Shown here piece after piece: positions 36,362-49,641 of a stretch of DNA of 64,000 nucleotides; the stretch's first letter is position 1, and each line of letters begins with the position of its first letter. The notes below the pieces were generated by a model. The model was not told the origin of the DNA. It made no database searches and saw nothing but the letters and a program-made list of their open reading frames with translations. A program made the position numbers and the translations under genes. This DNA is from Caprella mutica (lineage: Eukaryota; Arthropoda; Malacostraca; Amphipoda; Caprellidae): positions 124,001 through 188,000 of the forward strand of contig CANNZV010001121.1 of assembly GCA_947561585.1 (NCBI GenBank), read 5' to 3'.

Positions 36362-37004
36362 ATATCAGGACTGCCGGGTGACTCAACATTGATCTGGTCA
36401 TGAGCCTCAACCACACAGAAAAAATCGAATAAAGAAGATTATAGCCCAATATGAAAAATATTCCCATGAAGATTTTTTGTGAAACATTGCAAGCAGCTTA
36501 ATTAAAAAGCCTTTCCTGTATTTTACGTTTGTCTGTATCGAATATTTTATCTTGAATTCTTTAATGTTATGATATTTAACTCCAGATACTCAACTATATT
36601 ATTTGAATATGATTGCAGCACTGTCCCTTCTACTGTAGTTTAGAAGGTATTAACGATATAACTATTTAGAGAAAAGTTGTTGTAAATATCTAACTGTACT
36701 AAAGGCACTTTAATTATTGTTATATAGTAATAATAAAAGGAAAATTATTCATATGATACAATGCCAAATTGCATTTTTATTTCATTATGTTGGACATGGG
36801 CATGAATTAATTAACTATATTACTATATCATAGTTAGTATTAGTTACCCTGAAAAATCAATAAAACAGATTTAAATAAAAATTAACAAAATGAACTGTGA
36901 TTCTTTAATAGTAAATTTTAAAATTAAACCATTAGACGGTTTATATGACAATTCCTAGCTTTAAAGTTATAAGATTATTTTTAATTGATATAAAGACCCA
37001 AGGG

Positions 37005-37278
37005 AGGTTTTGTCCGGAGGGGGTATTTGTCTGGAGGGGGTATTTGTCTGAAGGGGGTAACTATTGCCCGGAGGGGGTATTTGTCTGGAGGGGGATTTTG
37101 TCCGGAGGGAGTATTTGTCCGGAGGGGGTATTTGTCTGAAGGAGGTATTTGTCCGGAGGGGGATTTTGTCCGGAGGGAGTATTTGTCCGGAGGGGGTATT
37201 TGTCCGGAATGGGATTTTGTCCGGAGGGGATTTTGTCCGGAGGGGATTTTGTCCGAAGGTGGGTTTTGTCCTAGACCC
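37005..37278. repeat. Right arm of element c: ~16 G-rich 17-18 bp units
   Basis: Units near TTTTGTCCGGAGGGGGTAT repeat with small changes. The plus strand carries many runs of four or five G at regular spacing, so it could form G-quadruplexes. ORFs of 86-106 residues on both strands across this array are by-products of the repeat. Confidence 0.9.
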
Positions 37279-37279
37279 C

Positions 37280-37885
37280 ATCATCACAGTGACTCTTTTC
37301 TCTGATAGTACATCATCAAAGTGACTCTTTTCTCTGATAGTATATCGTCACAGTGACTCTTTTCTCTGATAGTTTATCGTCACAGTGACTCTCTTCTCTT
37401 ATATTACACCGTCACAGAGACTCTTTTATCTGATAGTACATCACCACAGTGACTCATTTTTTGGATAGTACATCACCACAGTGACTCTTTTCTCTGATAG
37501 TACATCATCACAGTGACTCTTTTTTTCTGATAGTCAATCATCACAGTGACTCTTTTCTCTGATTTTACATCACCACATTGACTCTTTTATCTAATAGTAC
37601 ATCATCACATCGACTCTTTTCTCTGATAGTACATCATCACAGTGACTCTTTTCTCTGATAGTATATCATCACAGTGACTCTTTTCTCTGATAGTACATCA
37701 TCACAGTGACTCTTTTCTCTGATAGTACATCGTCAGAGTGACTCGTTTCTCTGATAGTATATCATCACAGTGACTCTTTTCGCTGATAGTACATCATCAC
37801 AGTGACTCTTTTCTCTGATAGTACATCGTCAGAGTGACTCGTTTCTCTGATACTACTTCGTCAAGGTGACTTTTTTTTCTGTTAT
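37280..37885. repeat. 32-bp minisatellite, right part (~19 units)
   Basis: Continuation of the array at 35376-35859, more diverged towards its right end (units with gtatatcatcaca, cgtcagagtgactcg and similar). Confidence 0.93.
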
Positions 37886-40800
37886 AATTCCGAGCAATTC
37901 TTTCCCTGATAGTACATCAATCAATCATCAAGTGAAATCTATTTTCCCAGAGAGTAAATCAAGAATTGTAAACTGGTAATACATCAATAATTCCATGATA
38001 GTACATTAATAATTACAAGAAATGCAATTATTGAGAAATTTGATTGCATTTCAAGAACTGCAGTTGTCTTACCCTTAGCGATTAACGGAATTACTTCAAC
38101 TTCCAATATCTACATTCTACAAGATTCATCATTTTATAAGTTTTTTTTTTGATAATATTTAAACAATTTCCATATATCTTATTTGTATTTATCAAGTTTA
38201 AGTGTATTCAATTTTATAATAATTAAAGTAACTATATGGTTAAATTGATTAATTAAATTAATTATTGTCAATGTTAATCAATTGTAATAATTTATATTGT
38301 TATTTCTATTCTCTAGCTGTTAATGATTTTCAATTAGTTCCGGTAGCTCAAAGTTTTCCTCTTGTTCCTTTTTTGACATTCAATATATTCTTTTTTAAAT
38401 CTTTGATACGTCTGTCATAGGATACTCTAACACTGGTAAGAATTTGTTCAATTATTTGTACCTAATTCCTTTCTTTGTCTAGATGAAATCCTCTTCTTTT
38501 AATATTTGATATTATTATTTTCAAAAAGTCTTTATCTACATATCCTCTTAGATTTTAACTTGTAAAATGCTCTAAAATGATTTAATTTTAAAGATTACTA
38601 TTATTTTGGTATTCTTTAAAGGCAATTATGCCCTAGTTTTTACCTTAATTGATATTTTATTATAGTTGTGCCAAGTTCCTAACTGTGGTACAACACTCGA
38701 TATTGGCCACTAGTTATAAAAATTTATTTTATCTACTGAGCTGTTGAACCTTCAGAAATTTTATTAATTTACTATTTCTAGATTATTAAAAATAAAAATT
38801 AATGGAGTATTTATTTATGAAAGAACTCGTATTGATTGACCAAAACAATGCAAATTATATGTTTTTTCTTCATAGTCTGCCGGGCAATATTAATTTGATA
38901 TGCAATTTAATATACAATACAATTTAATAAACAATTAATTGATACCAATTGAATCCTGCATTCAATATGTGCAATAAATGTTCATAAGAACTAAAGGTAG
39001 AACTTTTAATTTCTAACAATATTTATAATATTTACTCTTGAAACCTGTTGAACTTTTCTCACCTAGTCACTGTAATTGAAACTTGTGATGACATGATAAA
39101 TGTTGTTGCAGCAGTTAATTATGCGTGATGTGGTGGCGTTAACCCTATTGATGAAAAACTGAGTGTAATTCAGCACTGTGTAAATGATGAACACATTCAC
39201 TTGTATATACTCGTAGTGAACCATACTTGTAATTAATGATAAATTAATTGGCATACAAAATTGAATATCGAATTTTTTTCAAATATTGACAATGAATTAA
39301 ATTTTCATAAACTATAATTTGCATTTATAATTGTATTATAAATATTCACTTACTTAAATAATAATTATTAATTATATTATGTAACATAATAACTCCACTC
39401 CACGCATGCACAGTCGTATCTGCTGATTATTGCCTGAGACATTAGTTAGTGTGATCGTCTGTCACAAACAATTATTACCAACCTCTAAATAGAAGAAATG
39501 ACTCACAGTGTGTGTAGAGGTTAGGCTTTTGATGATTGAAGCACAAAGAAAAACATTACTGTATTTATTATATCTAGTAGAACTTCATAGTATCTGGACA
39601 CCAAATGAGGTTCACAGTTCTCGGAAAGTGGATGCTGTCGTAGACTACGATATGACAATCAAAATATTGTAAAATTTAGATTGGTTTACGATATATATAG
39701 AGTAAAGCCCACTATCCGAACACTGTCAGTTTTGACTATTGTAACGATCCATTGAATCCCTGTCTGTATATTTTATTAAGAATGTTGAGTTAAAATTGAC
39801 GAAGGATTATACCTAATCTATTAGAAAACATGAAACTTTTTAATATATTTCAATTTTTATTTCAAATGGATACTCAATTCAAAATACATATATTTCAATT
39901 TCTATCACCATACATGTGTTCAATAATAACACTCGTTCATCAACTTCAAGAAGGGAAGTATATTTTGTGTGGTAATTATAATTTGGTAAATAGTTCATGT
40001 GAAACAAATTCTTTCAACTTTATAATCATCGTAATTATTTGTACAGTCACTCAACCAACAGGTAATTATTTGATAAAATTTTAGTGGAACATAAACCTAT
40101 ATCTATATACAAGTAATATTCATTTAATTAAACTTATTTTCATTAGTTAATTAAATCTGCATTCAATATTATTTTATAACTGAATCAACTTACGAAAAAC
40201 ATTAGTCGACACTGATAAAGTTATAGTCAAAATGTGAATAGAATTCGTTTTATATATATTTCTTTGTTCTTTCGCTATGCTTATTATAAACGAAATATCA
40301 TAATTTATGTACTCTGACTTATTACTAGTTTTTCAATATTGATTGATTTATTCTTCTTTTCATATTAAAATTATTAAAGCAAACATATTCTTATCCATTA
40401 ATAATTAAAGCTAGCGAAGCAAGCAAAGTTAACATACCAACATTTGTAAGGTAACTTTCAATTTAGCAATTTGTATATTTACTAAAAGTGTCTCGTTCAT
40501 CACCCTAAGATATAATTATACAGATCATCTAACATACCAGCTGTGTTCTTCACTCGTTAAATGGTTACTGATTTACGGTAGAGTCTTGCCAGTAATAAAT
40601 ACCTTAATTCGCATCAAGAACTGTCTCGAGGAATGTTGAATATAAGAACACATGTTACATGACATAGATATTCTAATAGCTGTGACATATGTATCAAATA
40701 AAAGATATTCTACCACCTGTGACCAATTATAGAAAATAAATTATAAATTCTATTTTTATTAATATCAAAATTATTCATGCTCATATATTTTCATAATTCT

Positions 40801-41302
40801 TTCATGTGAACGAGGTCTTTCGATTTTTTCATGCTTAGAAATTTCGAGAGACTTCGTTCAAAACTAATGTGCAGCGTTGCGAAACGCATGCCAGTCAGTT
40901 ATGTTCCTGATACCGTAGCATTGGCATATAGTGCACGCCTGGAACTTTCAAAGAGTATTAATTCTTCAGAGATCAGATGTTATGAAATTTCATAGTCTCA
41001 GTGTAATGTCTTGAATAGATATGGAGTAGAAAACCTGAGAGGTTTCCCCTGACGACTTGGAGTATGGTGCGTGGGAGAAGTCCATCTGCGAATCTACAAA
41101 ATTTACCGTATAACTATATGTATGATGACTTCGTAGTGGAAGACGAGGAGAGAGATGGCAGCGGAGACCAACAGATTTGGGAGTGATCGGGCATTTCATC
41201 TATTCATGTAAGTGTGATTTAGTCAAAGGATCTCGTTCACTTTAAATAAAGTTCAGTAAAAATCCTCAATCTGTTTATAACAACATTCACATTATCTTTA
41301 TG
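37886..41302. other. No gene called
   Basis: AT-rich sequence. Two weak exon-like pieces on the minus strand (39254-39063 and 41093-41035) are discussed among the rejected items. The ORF at 39830-40084 is plus strand, Phe/Ile-rich and unsupported. Confidence 0.35.
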
Positions 41303-41460
41303 TTACTATAACGATAAAATATTACTATTACGATAAAATATCACTATTACGATAAAATATTACTATCACGATAAAGTATTACTATTACGATAAAGTATTA
41401 CTATTACGATAAAGTATTACTATTACGATAGAATATTACAATTACGATAAAATATTATTA
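41303..41460. repeat. 19-bp minisatellite, ~8 units
   Basis: The unit is near TATTACTATTACGATAAAA, with only one or two substitutions per copy. Confidence 0.93.
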
Positions 41461-43708
41461 TGAAAGATTTACTATTGTTCTCACAGTAAAATATTCTAAA
41501 AACTATAATCATCTAAGTTGGTTAAAAATATGACAAACTTTGAATTATTCCAAAATAGTTTTGGAATAGTTATGTATCAATTTCCTCAGTTTTCTATTCG
41601 GATCTGATTTGGATCTGACGGTGTGTGACAGGCAGTAAACATTGTCTTTTGGGTGGCTACTGTTGTGTACCGATTATCAGCCTGGATCCGCTTACTGTTA
41701 TCCGTTTCTACTTTGGAGTCTCTTAAACCCTCCAAACATTCTATTCAATAATAGTCAGCAACCTGATTATAAGCTGCATATTTAAACCATTATACTTATG
41801 CAGTTTCTATTCTTTTATTTCATTTCCCTCACATTGTGCCATTTCAATTTAAATTGATAATTAATAGTTGCTAAAGTTCATTTACTTATAAAAACTAATC
41901 CTAAAATTATAATAGTCAATTAATTCTTGAACTGCTGATAAATAAAGTAAATTTAATTTAATTGAAAATTACGGAAAGATTATTCCTAAATATTAAATTC
42001 TTGTATTATTCCTAATTAATTATTAAATTCTTGTATACCATTAGGCTAATTATAGTAGGTACTAAAAGTTTATCATCAAGCGTATAACCGTCTCTCACAT
42101 TAATAATGTACACTGCAGGTGTGATAAAATCAGACATAAAGAAACAACTGAGGGAACAATGGCCTGACCAATGCCAAGAACTTCAACTCCATTTAACTTT
42201 TGTTTTTTAATACACCACTCAAGATCATCCTCAATTTTTTTCTGTCTGCAGGCCTCTTAGAAGTTTAGGTGCTCATTTACATCTGCAATAAAGGAAACAA
42301 ATTCTTAGCCACAAGACGGATATTCTTTGTTTATTGCCAAACTTTAGGCAAAGAGGACTAATCCTGTGATATTTTCTGAGGCTTCGTAAGAACTGGTGGT
42401 TTCCGATGATTGAAACACAACAGGTAAGAAGTTATGATAGAAACACATGGTGAGATATGAGGTAAAACATTCGGTGAAACATATGCAGAGGAAGAAAAAT
42501 GAGGAAAAAAGTGGGGTAAAAGCGTGTTCAGGTGTTTCACAATTATTATATTATTCAGTATATTATACACTTAATTATGAATATTATATTTAATATTTAC
42601 TTCGGGTTAATATAACAATGAATAATTGATTGTATTATGGAAAAACAATATGCATATATTTCAAACCAATTTTTTTTTAATTTTAAGAAGCATGACAATA
42701 ATTATTTAGGTGGTAATTGTCAGGTTAGCAATTGTATGTTCACGTCTAACCTTATGATAGCACTGATTACATATGGATTCATTTCCCATTGGACATTTTC
42801 TTTTTATTTTCATCTCACTGATAATTAGCCATCATCTGTTACTTATTCACATAATCCTTTAAATTATCTTCCTAATTGGAAATAGATCTTCAATGAAGAA
42901 AACTGTTGCTAAATTGGCTGATCATTTGTTTCGTTCTTTCTATTTATATCTCAATTCCCTTCATATATTTCATAAATTATATTTTCTTAATGTCACGTAT
43001 TCACCTCGTCTTCAGAGGTGAACATTACAACCTACCGCCTTTTGTCGCAATGATTAATTAGCGCTAAGTTACCTACTGAGGTTAGTGCTAGGAAAAGTCA
43101 CCATGGGAGTGACCTCTCTTGGTGAGAATTTCATCCTCTTTTTTAGGGAGGAAAACAGAGATTGAGAAATGATTTAGTGAGTGGTGCACAAATATTGACG
43201 TTAATGTTTGTGTATCTGTTAATTATGAAGTGTTTACCTTATTGCATGGTGCTTGTTTATATAAAATTAACATTCTCGAACTATTCGAAGACGATATATA
43301 AAGTAGGTATCTGATATAATTCTATTTAAAGACCAACAGATATGTGATGAATAAAGCAAGTGATGACATCATTTGAGAACACTGTTCCGACACTTTTTAA
43401 ACAATTATTATTTATAACAATGTCCGATAATTACATATACATCTTACTTTTTCATTTGTTATGAAGATTTTTAATATTATGAGGAACAAATAAATACTAA
43501 TAATGTAGCTCAGTTGTATAATTAATTGAAAAGTTATCAAGAAAAAAATAGTCCCACTTCACAGCTGGAACATGGAATTATGTTACATTCTCTGGAATTT
43601 AAGCTCTTTTAAATTAAAATACAATTTGAGAACATTTTTCATTCAAGTATAGAATTCATAGTTTCCAATAAGGTTAACGAAATAGTATGAATGGTATTTA
43701 GAGTATAT
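41461..43708. other. No gene called; short coding-like relic at 42130-42285
   Basis: On the minus strand, 42285-42130 gives a readable stretch (KKIEDDLEWCIKKQKLNGVE) but with an upstream stop and no recognised family, so it may be an old transposon fragment. A short hairpin, attcacctc / gaggtgaac, lies near 43000-43022. The rest is AT-rich without signal. Confidence 0.35.
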
Positions 43709-43785
43709 TCCGAGTTATCGGACAGTTCCACATTTCCTATCATATAGGATGTTCGAAAAATGTGGCATTTTCCAATAACTTGGTA
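43709..43785. repeat. Tiny MITE of the GGACAGTTCCACAT family
   Basis: The left arm (ccgagttatcggacagttcc, then acatttc) pairs with the right arm (gaaaaatgtggcattttcc, then aataacttgg). Related ends occur at 50275, 51723-51868 and 63530-63807. Confidence 0.6.
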
Positions 43786-44945
43786 CCTCACCCCTGTTCG
43801 AGTATCTAATTTAAACGTGTATTTAATTTAATTATATAAATGAAGGTTTGGGTAGCTACTCTTTAAAATTCAGTTAATTTTGTTTCCCACTAACCAATTA
43901 ATTTGTTTGTTTTCCAGACCTTCAGAAACACAGTAAACTCTTTTGCATTGCAACTCTAAAAGTATAATAAATAACTATGGAACTTTCAATGACACTTTTA
44001 TTCACTGAAATTCGCAGTAGCAGCTGCAGTACTTGGAAACTGGGAGTAACTTAGCTCAATAAACTTCTAAAAGGCAGGGGTATTCATGACTCATGTTTTG
44101 CACCCACTTTCCGAGCACTGCGACGTGCCTCTACCTGCTTTATTTTATAGTCTCTTTTTAATTTCTTTCCTGTACAATTTTTCTTTGGCTGAAGCTATTT
44201 TCTTAATAAATTAATATGTGTAGATACGTTAATAGTGATAATGGGTATATTTATTGTTAGCTACTGCCAATATAATTACAGGAATAGTTATATGAGAAAA
44301 ATCTACGGATTTTACAAACCATGATTGACTATTTTCTACACTTTTTTTTTGATGTGATATTTCTTGATGTCATAATGATATTTTTATTTTCTGCTTCAAC
44401 TCAAAATGAATCATTTGAGACCTGTAATTTTACTCATTGTATCTCAACCGACAACATACACAGACATGACAGAAAGAATAGACATCCTTGGAAACAGTTT
44501 ATTTCAATAAACTTATAATTTATCGAATAAAGTATGGTAACAAACCTTTCTATTGGGCTTTGCATAGATAGTAACCTCATCATTTGACGAACAACATCTG
44601 ATAACGACTGATAGTCGTTATCGTTCATAATGATATATGTTGTTATTGTCGTTATATAACACACTGGTTATTAAAACAAAAACTTACACATTTTTCAACG
44701 TCCAAAAGTTAGAGCCAAATATGTATATTTTAATGAAAACAGCTAAATTAATGGATATACATGTATAATTATTATTTAGTTAACTAACCTTTGCCTCTCG
44801 ATGACATCTGCTACTGCAACAACTGAATGATATTTTGATAATCCTAGAAATAATTATTTCCGTACCTTTGTGAATTGGTATCAAAATAAGTAATACATTT
44901 TTGAGATCGTCATAGAAGAGCGGGAGAAAACCAAAGATTAGATAA
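43786..44945. other. No gene called; weak exon-like piece near 44560
   Basis: On the minus strand a short stretch after a CAG acceptor gives SLSDVVRQMMRLLSMQSPIE and ends at AAAG|GTTTGT. The acceptor has a poor pyrimidine tract and there is no partner exon, so it is only noted. Confidence 0.3.
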
Positions 44946-45826
44946 ATAGGGAATACTAGTAACTTAGGGAATACTAGTAGCTAGGGAATAAATAGTAACT
45001 TAAGGAATACTAGTGACTAGAAAATAGATAATGTTACTTAACTAAGGAATACTAGTAACTATAGAAAAGATAGTAACTTAGGGAATACTAGGAACTAAGG
45101 GAATACTAGTAACTAGGGATTAGATAGTAACTTAGGGAATACTAGTAACTAGGGAATACTAGTAACTTGTAAATATATAGTACCTTAGGGAATACTAGTA
45201 ACTACGGAATACATAGTATATTAGGGAATACTAGTAACTAAGGAATATATAGTGACTTGGGGAATACTAGTTACTAGTGAATAGATATAGTAACTTGGGG
45301 AATACTAGTAACTAGTGAACAGATAGTAACTTAGGGAATACTAGTCACTAGGGAATACCAGTTACTTAGGAAGTACTAGTAACTAGGGAAAAGATAGTAA
45401 CTAGAAAATACTAGTAACTAGTGAATGGATAGTAACTTCGGGAATACTAGTAACTAATGAATAGTTATATAGTAACTAATGGGAATATTAGTACCTAGGT
45501 AATAGATAGTAACTTAGCGTATACTAATAACTAGGAAATAGATAGTAACTAGAGAATACTAGTAACTAGGGAATAGATAGTAACTTAAAGAATACTAGTA
45601 ACTAGGGAATAGATAGTAACTACAGAATACTAGTAACTAGGGAATAGATAGTAACTTAAAGAATACTAGTAACTAGGGAATATGTAATAACTTGGATAGT
45701 ACTAGTTAGGTACTAGGGAATATATAGTAACTTAAAGAATACTAGTAACTAGGGAATATATAGTAACTTAAAGAATACTAGTAACTAGGGAATATATAGT
45801 AACTTAGGGAATACTAGTAACTACGG
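44946..45826. repeat. ~35-bp minisatellite, about 25 units
   Basis: Units alternate gggaatactagtaactag and ggaatagatagtaactta with frequent one-base changes and some shortened copies. ACTAGT and CTAGTAACTAG words make it rich in short palindromes. Confidence 0.93.
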
Positions 45827-46361
45827 TTGTATTACCAGGGGACCTCACCTTCTCGTGGTGATACTGTTATGTACCATTTCTTTTTGTTATCTGTCTAGAA
45901 CGATAAATTTATAATTTTTGTTATAGATTGTTTTTTCTTTGGTACAACTAACACTACATCCTAGGACTAGGTGTATCTTTGCATTTTTGCGTTTGCATTT
46001 TTTTTTTCAAATTGTGTGAAGCCCCTTGCATTGCAAGATGCATTCAAGGATTGATATAGATAGATATTTTAGACACACCAATGTCTCACATCCATATCAA
46101 ACTTGAGCACCAAGAAGCAGATCTTCTCACCCCATCCATATACCTAGGGAGGAAAACAGAACTTATACGATCTGCTCAGAGATAAGTCATAAGTATAGAG
46201 GGTTGTGAAATTGCTGTTGCGCGAGAACTGTTATTGTTAAATTATATAAAAAGTGTTTGTTCACCCACTATTTACTTAGTGTAATGAAGAATCTATTTGT
46301 ACAATATGAAGATCAAAAGTAGAAGATAGTTTACAAAAAATAACAATTTTCCCCCATTTTT
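45827..46361. other. No gene seen
   Basis: Mixed AT-rich sequence. I see no tandem array and no supported coding frame. Confidence 0.35.
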
Positions 46362-46700
46362 CTAAACAAATTTTTGCACCCGTTTTTTAACTTCTTCCAT
46401 TGATATTTTAATCACGTCAGGAATAGCTTTCAAGAAATCCACAACATGAGTAATTCGGTCTTTTAATTGATTCGGATTATCAGCTATGGATGAGTATACA
46501 GTTTTCAACATTATTCAAATAACTCCACAATTAACCGCAACTAGTTAAATCTGGGCTCCTCAGATGCCATTCAATTACTCGATATTCAAAAACTCCTCAC
46601 AGTCGTTCTTTAACAACAAGTGTTCTGTGTAGTGAGGTATCATACAGCATCCACCATACCCAATTCAGAGTTTTTCCATAAATATGTCGTGATTTCGGAA
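46362..46700 (-). pseudogene. Tc1/mariner-type transposase, C-terminal fragment
   Basis: On the minus strand, across frame changes, the segment gives IPHYTEHLL, then RVIEWHLRSPDLT, then VYS-like residues followed by ADNPNQLKDRITHVV, DFLKAIPDVIK and MEEVKKRVQKFV before a stop. The RSPDLT block carries the second catalytic Asp of DD(E/D) mariner-type proteins. The NPxQLxxRI...IRxxPD... tail is the usual C-terminal part. Several frame changes and stops make it dead. It is not obviously the missing half of the copy at 5702-6877, because it lacks matching flanks. Confidence 0.72.
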
Positions 46701-48245
46701 TCATCCGACGATTCAACAATGAGGGTTCTCCAAAAATCATGCAATTTTTTGGAGATTAAACCTACTCTTTTGATAAGCAAGAATTGAAATAAGCTCGCGA
46801 AAGTGCTTTTTCACCACTCTCTACTTACGACCATCCTGTGGAAAAACCATTAGGACTATATAAACAAACTTAAATGTGGTTATAGCTGACAAAAACCTGC
46901 ATTAGAGAAAGGAAAACCACACGGAGATACGGCGGTTCCTGTTAAAGTTATGGGGATTTTAATTTCGTACCCGCTTTTTTTACTCTCACTGTAAATTCTA
47001 TTTTTATACAATTAATTTTCAATTATTTCCATTTCAAGATAAAAAATATTAAGCAAACTTTTATAAGCTAGGATATGGCAATATATAGTATTTGAAATCG
47101 GTCACTCAAATTATGTACGTATTTGTTTCCGTTGTAGTGACCGGGTTATATTTTATGACACTTGTTATTACTATTTTACTGTGCAAATATTTTTAATTAA
47201 CGTTATAAATATACAACATTTTGATTCCTGATCAATATTATTATTGATTAAAGCGTTTATTATCTCACCCAGTAAAGTTATATATATTATCAAGGACAAA
47301 CAATAGATATTTACATTACTACTACTTAATTAAGAAAAAAATAAAGTTAAAATTCAAGATAATAATAATTAGGGTTGTAACAATATTATTTCAAAATCAT
47401 AGATCCTATAAGTAATATAAACGGAGAGGATTAAACAATAATGAATCGAACCACTGGTATGTATATAGAATTTGATTTCTTTTCTTCTAGGATATTCCTA
47501 ATATCTATGACTTTAAAAAGCATAATGTCACAACTCTAATTATAATCATTAAGGTGGCAATTGTCCTAGCACTGTGTTACGTAAACTTGTTGGGTTCACT
47601 TACTATCACCTCTTCATTTTCCTCTTCCATCCGTGAGTACAGCCACCGGTGCTTGTGTTCCCTTTCGTCACATTCCTTGGTAAGAGACTGCATTCACGGA
47701 GTAGCTTTTCTGCATAAATGAGCTTTGTCACCGACAGTGGTAGGTGACTTTGTTCATGGAGCCACTTTCATTAATTTCCTTTTGACGACAGCGTCCAAAG
47801 GTTCCAAAGCAGACGTTAAATCACCACTAAAATATTAGTTAGTTTCTCTTGTTTTGTTTATTATATAGTTATTTGTTAATTTAATCTATTTTGTTTGCAG
47901 TGAGAAACCAAAATTGAAAGAAAGGAAGAAAAACCAGTCATGTACATTATTGAAATAATTTAAAGATTCTACTGTTCATTTTCCTTGCAATTATTGGGAC
48001 AAAATGAATAATTTCATTCCTTTTCATTGATTAAAATTTCACAAGAGTCTGATGTTTAAAATAGATATAATAATGTTATTAATTAAATGCTATTTTAGTT
48101 AAATTAATAAAAAAAATAACTGATATTCAGAAAATATATTGAAAACATAAGCTTGCAATCAACCAAATACAGAAATTATGACTATGATAGATTTTAAGGC
48201 AGAGTACACTAGTTAACTTTGTGGTTAAGGGGGAGGGTGCGTCTA
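46701..48245. other. No gene called; a 150-bp repeat shared in inverse with 49770-49925
   Basis: Around 47608-47760 the plus strand reads ctcttcattttcctcttcca, tccgtgagtacag and gtagcttttctgca. The minus strand at 49925-49770 reads ctcttcattttccccttcca, tctgtgagtgcag and gtagcttttatgca. The two are an inverted, diverged pair of the same dispersed repeat. Confidence 0.5.
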
Positions 48246-48858
48246 ATTTCATACGAAATATTTTAACATAATATGATAAACATTAATTAATATTATGAAA
48301 TAATTTTAACATAATAGGATAAACATTAATTAAAGTTGTGAAATATTCTAACATAATAGGATAAACATTAATTAATGTTGTGTAATATTTTAACATAATA
48401 TGATAAACATTAATTAATGTTGTGAAATATTCTAACATAATATGATAAACATTAATTAATGTTGTGAAATATTCTAACATAATATGATAAACATTAATTA
48501 ATGCTGTGAAATATTTTAACATAATATGATAAACATTAATTAATGTTGTGAAATATTCTAACATAATATGATAAACATTAATTAATGTTGTGAAATATTA
48601 TAACATAATATGATAAACTTCAATTAATGTTGTGTAATATTTTAATATAATATGATAAACATTAATTAATGTTGTGTAATATTTTAACATAATAGGATAA
48701 ACATTAATTAAAGTTATGAAATATTTTAACATAATATGATAAACATTAATTAATGTTGTGTAATATTTTAACATAATAGGATAAACATTAATTAAAGTTA
48801 TGAAATATTTTAACATAATATGATAAACATTTATTAATGTTATGAAATGTTTCAGCAT
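48246..48858. repeat. 42-bp minisatellite, ~14 units
   Basis: The unit is aaatattttaacataatatg followed by ataaacattaattaatgttgtg, 42 bp, and contains the palindrome ACATTAATTAATGT. Because 42 is a multiple of three, the minus strand stays open (48564-48283 and 48858-48598) and would encode a 14-residue repeat. I regard this as a by-product of the period. Confidence 0.95.
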
Positions 48859-49238
48859 AAATCACTGTGTTTTTTCGAGATAATAATGTATTTTTTAGTT
48901 AAAATAATAACAAATTAGAGAATTGTAACCAGGACCAAACAATCTGCGAGGTGATTGACTTTTTCTCCCAAGTAATGGGTTACAGTAATTGTTAATGTAA
49001 GTAAAGCTTTATAAAAAGAACTGCAATCAAGCAATAAACAATAATATAAACCAAAACAAGTACATTTTAATCACAGTGCAAAAATGTATGTAATAAACAC
49101 ATGTGTTTAACCCTACCCTGTGTGATGTGCCACATATGGTACCTGCTCTAACTTTGATTTTCACTCTAAAAGATTAATAGCACTATAGAATAATAAAAAA
49201 AAAATACTAATATAGATACAGAAAAATAAAATGTATAT
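48859..49238. other. No gene seen; downstream of gene 1
   Basis: AT-rich sequence beyond the possible polyadenylation signal of gene 1. Confidence 0.35.
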
Positions 49239-49244
49239 TTTATT
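49239..49244 (-). promoter_or_regulatory. Possible polyadenylation signal for gene 1
   Basis: The minus strand reads AATAAA here, about 400 bases below the putative gene 1 stop. In AT-rich DNA such hexamers are common by chance, so the assignment depends on the last-exon call. Confidence 0.2.
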
Positions 49245-49641
49245 TCACTTCCCAAATTTTAGGAACTAAGAGTTACTGACTTATAAATTATTAAATGATT
49301 TTTTTATAGAAATATTATTAGTAAATTTAGAACCAATATAAAAAAAAAACATTACTATATCAACAATACTCAAAATATGAATAATATATAGTAATATAAT
49401 TGTAATTCCATTAATTTCTAATCATTACTTGGAATAGTTTGAATTCTAATCAAATTAACCAATTAAAAGTAAGTAGGTTATTTTAAATTAAAATTCCTAA
49501 ATAAAAATAACTGACTTAAATAATAAGAAACATTTCATTTAATTAAGAGACAGGAAATAACATCTAGTTTCCTTCACGTCAAAGGTGACCGTTAGTTTGT
49601 GACAGCGATGGTGCTGGCAGGACTCTCAAAGTAGATCAGAC

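Larger units (their letters stand above)
35860..37278. mobile_element. Foldback-type element c (Mutator-like), 9-bp duplication
   Basis: The element sits within the 32-bp minisatellite. CATCATCAC precedes the left end (35851-35859) and follows the right end (37279-37287), giving a 9-bp duplication, though the tandem host makes this less certain than in unique DNA. The termini align base for base as inverted repeats (GGGAACAGGACATAA and GGGTCTAGGACAAAA). The left arm has five copies of a 17-18 bp unit near CCCCCTCCGGACAAAAT. The right arm has about sixteen in inverse orientation. The interior encodes the C-terminal part of a MULE transposase. A 9-bp duplication and that protein agree on the Mutator superfamily, the group to which NOF-FB foldback elements are usually assigned. 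Confidence 0.85.

Noticed and set aside
36967..37324. ORFs of 86-106 residues on both strands
   Set aside because: They are translations of the G-rich 17-18 bp array in element c.
39063..39254. Minus-strand ORF with an internal tacactcag acceptor, ending at TAG next to GTGAGA
   Set aside because: The stop coincides with the donor-like site and the peptide is Asn/Ile-rich; no partner exon.
41035..41093. 59-base minus-strand exon-like piece (SQMDFSHAPYSKSSGETSQ) between a tag acceptor and CAG|GTTTTC
   Set aside because: Donor is weak and no partner exon was found.
48283..48858. Two minus-strand ORFs encoding a 14-residue repeat
   Set aside because: The 42-bp period is a multiple of three, which keeps the frame open automatically; no start context or homology.
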